Assembly: GCA_900546515.1 (NCBI GenBank)
Contig: URDG01000010.1
Location: 1 to 64,000, forward strand
DNA length: 64,000 nt
Direction: 5' to 3'
From: an uncultured Eubacteriales bacterium
GTDB lineage: Bacteria > Bacillota > Clostridia > Oscillospirales > Oscillospiraceae
The notes under the pieces were generated by a model. That model searched no databases. It was not told the DNA's origin and worked only from the letters and a program-made list of their open reading frames with translations. Shown in pieces: positions 59,018 to 64,000 of this stretch (positions within the stretch are counted from its first letter, which is position 1; every line of letters starts with the position of its first letter). A program made the translations under genes and the position numbers.

Positions 59018-60589
59018 TTAAAAATACGTCACGCTTATCCTGCACACCTGAAACTCGTCCAGATGCGACAGCGAATAATTAAAGCTGCCTTTTGCCAGAC
59101 CGTTCCAGCGGCTCATGACGGAGTTGACATTGCTGATGAACTGGCTGTAATCATCCCAGCTTTCAAACTGGAGGTACGCCGCTTCACCGCTCTCAAGCGC
59201 GTTGAGCTGACCGAAGAGCTTTTCCTCATATTCGCTGCCCGCAGTGACATATGAGCCGTTGAGGGCGTGATAACTCATGTTCATCCCCTCGCTGCCGGGC
59301 AGAATGATGAAGCCCGCGAAGGACACATTTTCAGTGTATTTGCTGCGGATCCAGTAGCGGGAGACATTGAAAGCGCCGTAGTAGTCGTAGTCGCGGTCGG
59401 CGGAATTGACGTCGTTTGTCACGTCAAGATCGTAATATGTGCCGTCGATGCGGATGATGTTCCAGGCGTGACCGATGGGATTGTCCGCGCTGTTGCCGGC
59501 CATGACCATGCAGGAGATGCCCATTTCCTCACACAGCCACTTCATCGCAAGGCTTATGCCGTCGCATTTGGCCTCGCGGTCGCCGAGCGCGCCGTAAGCC
59601 GAGAAAGCGTTCGGCGCGTCGTAATTGTAAAAGCAGTTGCTGCTTATGTAATTATAGGCGCACAGTTCCTTTTCGTACTCCGAGCTGAGACTGCGTGCCT
59701 TCTGCGCCACGGCGGCGGCAACACCGGCGCAGACCTTGTACTGCGCGTCGTACTGCTCCTTTGTCATGGTGATGGGCAGCTGTACGGATATGACGTTGCC
59801 GCTGCCGTCGCTGTAGAAGGTAATTTCGGTCGCGGCGGAAAATTGCAGCAGCTCCGGACATTCGTAGGACAGCAGCAGAGTCAGATTAGAAAGTTCGCTC
59901 TTGCTGAGATCGCGGGGGAAGGCGCAGCTCGTCTCAAAGCTGCTGACGGCCTTATACATTGCGCAGAAATTCTCCAGAAGCCGGTCGTCGAGCTGATTGA
60001 GGTAGTAACGAAGCTCAAAGTGCGGAATGAGCTCTGCCGCTTCGCGCTGGATCGCGCTCATATACGGCGTAGGCTCCGGCGTCACGGTGGGTTCGGCGCT
60101 TGCGATCACCGTGCTTGTGGAGCTCTGCCCCGTAAGCTGACCGGCAGCGCCGCCGTTTACACTTACAGAGCCGCGGTTGAGTTCCTGCCAGAAGGACACG
60201 ATCATAACTATCAGCGCCGCCGCCGCGATGAATGACAGCAGCGCCGCCGCGGCATAGGTACCGCGCGCTTTTTTCACCTTTACCACGATGCGCAGCGTGT
60301 GTTGGCCAAGCTCGCCGTAATTTTCATAAAATGGCGCGTCGTCGATAAACAGCTCCATGCCGTCGTGCATGTTTCCCGGCAGCTCGACCTTCATCGGCTC
60401 GGGCGCTCCGGGATAGCTGAGCATCCTGAAACAGCCGCTCTTCGCTTCCTTCGGCATAAGAGAGACAGTCACGGTTGTTATCTGAGTGTTGTTATCGGGT
60501 ATATCTGCCGCCGCTGTACCGCAGCGCGGACATTTTTCCGCACCGTATGGCAGCCGTGCGCCGCAATTCGGACATATATTCATAGGCAT
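59018..60589 (-). CDS. Zinc-ribbon membrane protein with a transglutaminase-like domain
   Basis: A 523-residue protein. A zinc ribbon is at the N-terminus (C6, C9, C20, C23). One membrane helix lies at ~112-134, then a Ser/Thr/Pro-rich external linker. The external transglutaminase-like domain (~280-400) has its triad in place: C342 (AKCDGISLAMKW), H374 (IGHAWNII) and D388/D390 (YYDLDVTND). Such domains in Clostridia may act as peptidases or crosslinkers on the cell surface. The cytoplasmic zinc ribbon joined to an external enzyme is unusual. AAGGCGAC precedes ATG 60589. Confidence 0.82.
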   Translation of the reverse strand: MPMNICPNCGARLPYGAEKCPRCGTAAADIPDNNTQITTVTVSLMPKEAKSGCFRMLSYPGAPEPMKVELPGNMHDGMELFIDDAPFYENYGELGQHTLRIVVKVKKARGTYAAAALLSFIAAAALIVMIVSFWQELNRGSVSVNGGAAGQLTGQSSTSTVIASAEPTVTPEPTPYMSAIQREAAELIPHFELRYYLNQLDDRLLENFCAMYKAVSSFETSCAFPRDLSKSELSNLTLLLSYECPELLQFSAATEITFYSDGSGNVISVQLPITMTKEQYDAQYKVCAGVAAAVAQKARSLSSEYEKELCAYNYISSNCFYNYDAPNAFSAYGALGDREAKCDGISLAMKWLCEEMGISCMVMAGNSADNPIGHAWNIIRIDGTYYDLDVTNDVNSADRDYDYYGAFNVSRYWIRSKYTENVSFAGFIILPGSEGMNMSYHALNGSYVTAGSEYEEKLFGQLNALESGEAAYLQFESWDDYSQFISNVNSVMSRWNGLAKGSFNYSLSHLDEFQVCRISVTYF

Positions 60590-60724
60590 GTCGCCTTTCA
60601 GATCCTCGGAAATAATATAACCATATCACTATACCACATTTTTATGTGAACTGGTGAATTGCCTGTTAAATATAGCACAACGACATGTCAATATCAATTT
60701 AATTTTCTGACGGGCAGAAAAAAT

Positions 60725-60745
60725 GTCCCGGCCGCAGGCCGGGAC
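60725..60745 (-). terminator. Terminator of tadA
   Basis: GTCCCGGCC-GCA-GGCCGGGAC, followed on the minus strand by ATTTTTTCTG. It lies just past the tadA stop. Confidence 0.85.
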
Positions 60746-60753
60746 GCGAATGG

Positions 60754-61200
60754 TCATCTTTTTCCCCTGAAGAAAGCACGCATCAGGGCGGCGCTCTCTT
60801 CGCCGAGGACGCCTGCGTATACGGCGGGGGCATGGCCGTAGCGTTCGGAAAAAAGGTCTATCACGCTGCCGCACGAGCCGGTGAGCTCTTCCCGCGCGCC
60901 GAATACGAGCGTGGGGATGCGCGAGAGGATTATTGCGCCGGTGCACATCGGACATGGCTCAAGCGTGACGTACATCGTGCAGCCGTCGAGCCGCCAGCCG
61001 CCGCGAGAGGCGCACGCCGCGCGTATCGCTTCGATCTCCGCATGCGCCGTCGCGTCGCCGCTCTCCTCGCGCCGGTTGCGCCCGCGGCCGATTATATGCC
61101 CGCCGCTGTCCGTTATCACGCAGCCGACAGGCACCTCGCCGTGCTCCGCCGCTTCGCGCGCAAGCTCAAGCGCGGCGGACATGTACTTTTCCTTTTCCAT
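60754..61200 (-). CDS. tadA: tRNA adenosine(34) deaminase
   Basis: A 148-residue zinc deaminase that converts A34 to inosine in tRNA-Arg. Zinc ligands are H53 of the HAE motif (TAHAEIEAI) and C83/C86 (EPCPMC); E55 is the catalytic acid. The length is typical. It is a single gene with its own terminator. Confidence 0.94.
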   Translation of the reverse strand: MEKEKYMSAALELAREAAEHGEVPVGCVITDSGGHIIGRGRNRREESGDATAHAEIEAIRAACASRGGWRLDGCTMYVTLEPCPMCTGAIILSRIPTLVFGAREELTGSCGSVIDLFSERYGHAPAVYAGVLGEESAALMRAFFRGKR

Positions 61201-61241
61201 AGGGTGCTCCTTGCCGCATGGTGGTAAGCGGTCATAAAACA

Positions 61242-61264
61242 GCTCCCCCCCATATAGAGGGAGC
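61242..61264 (-). terminator. Terminator of pta
   Basis: GCTCCC/GGGAGC stem with an 11-base loop, then TGTTTT on the minus strand, 32 bp after the pta stop. Confidence 0.65.
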
Positions 61265-61295
61265 CGTTGCCGGAATATTTCTGCTCAGGTGCGGC

Positions 61296-62294
61296 TCATG
61301 CGAGCGCGGCGGTGATAATGGACATCTGGTAGACTTCCTCTGCGTCGCAGCCGCGGCTGAGGTCGTTGATAGGCGCGTTCAGACCCTGAAGGATAGGGCC
61401 GTATGCGGCAAAGCCGCCGAGGCGCTGGGCGATCTTGTAGCCGATATTGCCGGACTGGATCTCGGGGAAGATGAAGGTGTTGGCATAGCCCGCAACCTTG
61501 CTGCCGGGGAACTTGAGCTGGCCGACAACAGGGGAAACGGCCGCGTCAAACTGCATCTCGCCGTCGATAGCGAGCTCGGGAGCCATCTCTTTTGCTGCGG
61601 CGGTGGCATTGCGGACGAGATCGACATTTGCGCCCTTGCCGGAGCCCTTGGTCGAGTAGGACAGCATTGCGACCTTCGGGTCCATACCGAACACCTTTGC
61701 GGTGTTTGCCGTGGCGACGGCGACTTCAGCCAGCTGCTGCGCGGCGGTGAGCGTCACGTTGCCTTCCTTGTCGAGCTTGTCCTCATAGGAGATGTTGATG
61801 GCGCAGTCGCCCATGCACAGCATCTCATCGCCGCGGACAAGAATAAAGCAGGAGCTGACGAGGTTTGCGCCCTTTTTGGTCTTGACGAGTTGGAGAGCGG
61901 GACGGACGGTGTCAGCGGTGGAGTAGGTCGCGCCGCCGAGAAGTGCGTCTGCAACGCCCATCTTCACGAGCATGGTGCCGAAGTAGTTGCCCTTCATGAG
62001 GCTTGCACGGCATTCGTCGGGAGTCATTTTGCCCTTGCGCAGCTCTACCATGGCGGCGACCATTTCGTCCATCTTGTCGTAGGTGGCGGGATCGATTATC
62101 TCGAGACCGTCAATATCAAAGCCGCCCTTTGCGGCAGCTGCCTTGACCTCGTCGACATTGCCGACGAGTATCGGCGTGAGGAAGCCGCCCTTCTTCAGTC
62201 TGGCTGCGGACTCGAGTATACGTGCGTCGGGACCCTCGGTGTAGACTATCTTGCGGGGATTGGCTTTGAGGACTTCTATAAGATTTTCAAACAT
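61296..62294 (-). CDS. pta: Phosphate acetyltransferase
   Basis: A 332-residue enzyme converting acetyl-CoA and phosphate to acetyl phosphate. Family features are IVYTEGPDARILESAARL, PDECRASLMKGNYFGTM, MLSYSTKGSGKGANVDLVRNA and AVSPVVGQLKFPGSKVAGYANTFIFPE (quoted by its edges). I start at ATG 62294, preceded by GGAGGCTGAT; the upstream in-frame codons are not family-like. No ackA is adjacent. A promoter is likely (TTGAAA 62363-62358, TAGATT 62340-62335, 17-bp spacing, minus strand). Confidence 0.94.
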   Translation of the reverse strand: MFENLIEVLKANPRKIVYTEGPDARILESAARLKKGGFLTPILVGNVDEVKAAAAKGGFDIDGLEIIDPATYDKMDEMVAAMVELRKGKMTPDECRASLMKGNYFGTMLVKMGVADALLGGATYSTADTVRPALQLVKTKKGANLVSSCFILVRGDEMLCMGDCAINISYEDKLDKEGNVTLTAAQQLAEVAVATANTAKVFGMDPKVAMLSYSTKGSGKGANVDLVRNATAAAKEMAPELAIDGEMQFDAAVSPVVGQLKFPGSKVAGYANTFIFPEIQSGNIGYKIAQRLGGFAAYGPILQGLNAPINDLSRGCDAEEVYQMSIITAALA

Positions 62295-62805
62295 TTTTAT
62301 CAGCCTCCATTTGTTTTTATAGATCAGCATATATAATCTACCACTACTTGAACTTATTTTCAAGCAGAGAGCGCAAAGAAAAGCAAATTTTTATTCTATC
62401 CGGGAACTTTACCATCAGTTGACAAGAGCACACACGGTTTTGACGGGCAGAAAAACGCCCATGCTGCTTCAAAGCCCTTGGCAATACACAAAGTATTACC
62501 TGCGGGCTTTTCATTGCCTGAACGCATTTCTGCTCCGGCAAAACTGCCTGCACCTGACAGCTTTGGATTTTCGAGTGATTTTTGCTTTTTGAGACGCAGA
62601 TGTGTCGTAACCCATCAAGACGAAAAGAGCAAAAAGCACCTTGCGCACTCCATGCAAAGCCCAGTGAAGCGGGTTTGCATGGAAAAGGAAGAAGGAGATT
62701 GCGTAGTGCAGCTTTTGCCGCAAGGCGGAAGCGGAACGGTGCAAGCTTCTTCTGACGCTGTCAGGCGTATGTGTCTTTGTCATCTGATGGTACCCATCCG
62801 CGCGA
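62295..62805. other. Intergenic region with strong hairpins and no clear gene
   Basis: After the pta promoter, the region from 62436 holds GGGC/GCCC (62445-62460) and a nested hairpin AAAGCCC...GGGCTTT (62471-62510) with an inner AATAC/GTATT. The stretch to 62805 has GC-rich repeats but only short frames without credible ribosome-binding sites (114 codons on plus, 90 on minus). It could be an RNA gene, a decayed gene or a dispersed repeat; I cannot decide. Confidence 0.4.
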
Positions 62806-63444
62806 TCATTGCAGAAGCGTGATGCGCCGCCCGCGGCGCTCGATAAGTCCCTCGTCGCACATGTTTTTCAATTCACGCATCATGCTGGTACGGTCCGCGC
62901 AGAGGAAACCCGCCAGCTGCGACAGCGAAGTCTCAACCTCAAAGCTGGAGCTGCCGGTCTTTTCGCGCAGATAGTCAAAATACGCGGTCAGCTTGCGCCG
63001 CAGAGAACGCTTGCTTATCATGTTTATGCGCATCGCAAGACTCTGCGCTTTCTTTGCCGAGAGCTCGAACAGATTGCGGGTGAGCTGGCTGTGGTGCGCG
63101 CAGGCCCTGGGGCAGCGCCCGTATATGCATGAGAAGCGGATAAACATGACCTCACAGTCGCTGTCCGCCTCCACTGCATAGCCAAGATCGCCATACGGCA
63201 TGGCGAACATCTCGCCGAATAAGTCGTTCGCCTCATAGTTTTCCAGAAGGACCGACTCGCCGTCGCTGTCCATGCAGTACAGGTGCGCATTGCCCCGGAG
63301 CAGCACGCAGAGATTCGTAAGCTCGGAGGAATATACCGTTATCGTCTCCCTGCGCCGGAAAGAGCGTGTCTCGGGCTTGAAGCAGGCGATCATTGCGTCT
63401 ATGCTGTCCTGACTTATATCCTTGAAGATCAGAGCCTCCTGCAT
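62806..63444 (-). CDS. Crp/Fnr-family regulator
   Basis: A 212-residue regulator. The N-terminal cyclic-nucleotide-binding-like beta roll runs to ~125, followed by the dimer helix, and the helix-turn-helix is LSQLAGFLCADRTSMMRELKNM. Cys106, Cys111 and Cys115 (SCIYGRCPRACAHH) sit where related clostridial regulators have a cysteine cluster, so a redox or NO sensor with Fe-S or haem is possible. It is divergent from a flavodiiron protein gene. I start at ATG 63444, preceded by AAAGGGTGGG. Confidence 0.88.
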   Translation of the reverse strand: MQEALIFKDISQDSIDAMIACFKPETRSFRRRETITVYSSELTNLCVLLRGNAHLYCMDSDGESVLLENYEANDLFGEMFAMPYGDLGYAVEADSDCEVMFIRFSCIYGRCPRACAHHSQLTRNLFELSAKKAQSLAMRINMISKRSLRRKLTAYFDYLREKTGSSSFEVETSLSQLAGFLCADRTSMMRELKNMCDEGLIERRGRRITLLQ

Positions 63445-63492
63445 ATATCCCACCCTTTATTGAAATTATATATACCATCATAACATATAACT

Positions 63493-63534
63493 GTTGCGTT
63501 CGCAACGCTGTTTTTCGGGGCTATAGGATATAAT
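63493..63534 (+). promoter_or_regulatory. Crp/Fnr-type operator and promoter of the flavodiiron gene
   Basis: GTTGCG-TT-CGCAAC (63493-63506) is a palindrome, and TATAAT is at 63529-63534. With a start near 63541, the palindrome centre is at about -41.5, the classical class II activator position for Crp/Fnr proteins. The -35 has no consensus, as expected for an activated promoter. Confidence 0.65.
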
Positions 63535-63563
63535 TTTATCAATAAACTAAGGGAGGCAAAATT

Positions 63564-64000
63564 ATGTACTGCACGAGAAAAGTCCTTGATGATCTCATAT
63601 GGGTCGGCGCAGATGACAGGCGGCTTGCCTGCTTTGAAGGCGTCTACGGCGTTCCTGACGGCGTATCGTATAACTCCTATGTCATGCTTGACGAAAAGAC
63701 CGCTATATTCGACACGGTGGACAAGGCCGTGTATCAGACCTATTTTGAAAACATATCCCACGCGCTGGACGGCAGAAAGCCCGATTATCTGGTTATCTCC
63801 CACATGGAGCCTGACCATGCGTATACGATAGAGGCGCTGCTGGCGCACTATCCCGATATAAAGCTCGTATGCAACAGCAAGATAGAGACGATGCTGAAAA
63901 ATTTCTTCCGCGGAGTCGACTTCTCCGGCCGCCTGCACATAGTCAAGGAAGGCGATGTGCTCGAACTGGGCCGTCACAGGATAAGCTTTGTCATGGCCCC
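63564..64000 (+). CDS. Flavodiiron protein (FprA/ROO-like), 3' end outside the window
   Basis: The first 146 residues of a flavodiiron oxidoreductase that reduces O2 to water or NO to N2O. The diiron ligands H80, E82, D84 and H85 lie in SHMEPDHA, within the beta-lactamase-like domain. The flavodoxin domain would follow beyond the window. GGGAGG precedes ATG 63564. The divergent Crp/Fnr gene probably controls it in response to oxidative or nitrosative stress. Confidence 0.92.
   Translation, partial: MYCTRKVLDDLIWVGADDRRLACFEGVYGVPDGVSYNSYVMLDEKTAIFDTVDKAVYQTYFENISHALDGRKPDYLVISHMEPDHAYTIEALLAHYPDIKLVCNSKIETMLKNFFRGVDFSGRLHIVKEGDVLELGRHRISFVMA

Noticed and set aside
60708..60722. TGACGGGCAGAAAAA shared with 62441-62455
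   Set aside because: Fifteen bases only, in different structural settings. Most likely chance, or a common terminator-like composition.

Overview
The window reads as chromosome of an anaerobic, Gram-positive, probably spore-forming gut bacterium of the Clostridia, most like Oscillospirales/Oscillospiraceae. Supporting signs are a T-box in front of pheST, an IreB homologue, a ferredoxin-linked 2-oxoacid oxidoreductase, a flavodiiron protein, lipoproteins with Ala/Glu/Pro-rich linkers, a GerS-like lipoprotein paired with alr, and no outer-membrane genes. Composition looks moderately GC-rich except for the AT-rich first kilobase. I saw no rRNA, tRNA, CRISPR array or transposase.

Region 1 (1-7.5 kb): an AT-rich partial gene, then an apparent regulon. 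It holds an AraC-type regulator, a split pair and a fused copy of the same DMT/EamA-like transporter, an amidohydrolase and a LuxR-type regulator. Three promoter regions carry the same two-part operator with a 34-bp period, and a GC-rich hairpin occurs twice. Region 2 (7.5-13.9 kb): the ATP synthase operon. Subunits b', delta and alpha are fused in one reading frame and epsilon lacks its C-terminal domain. Region 3 (13.9-25.5 kb): an MFS transporter, a LacI regulator, a predicted HMG-type acid utilisation operon (lyase, carrier, CoA-transferase), then a P-loop protein and a VorDABC-type 2-oxoacid:ferredoxin oxidoreductase. Region 4 (23.8-26.9 kb, minus strand): an ABC transporter preceded by a transcription attenuator whose leader peptide contains nine consecutive aromatic residues. 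Region 5 (27-34.5 kb): pstSCA, a pyridoxal-kinase-like gene, pstB, phoU and a PhoP/PhoR pair, with candidate Pho boxes upstream.

Region 6 (34.5-43.5 kb): a HAD phosphatase, a 33-residue membrane peptide, two large paralogous lipoproteins divergent from an ECF sigma/membrane-protein pair, and a gerS-like/alr bicistron. Region 7 (43.6-48 kb): T-box, pheS, pheT with an extra inserted domain, and ireB. Region 8 (48-55.8 kb): a self-regulated TetR/ATC-hydrolase pair, a GntR-ABC-MurQ operon probably for a MurNAc-related substrate, greA and an unknown gene. Region 9 (55.9-64 kb): murI, ywiB-like and argS, a zinc-ribbon transglutaminase-like membrane protein, tadA, pta, and a Crp/Fnr regulator divergent from a flavodiiron protein cut by the window end.

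The strongest candidates for undescribed biology are the aromatic leader-peptide attenuator at about 26.6-26.9 kb, the b'-delta-alpha fusion at 9.0-11.3 kb, and the 34-bp-phased operator shared by the 1-7 kb genes.
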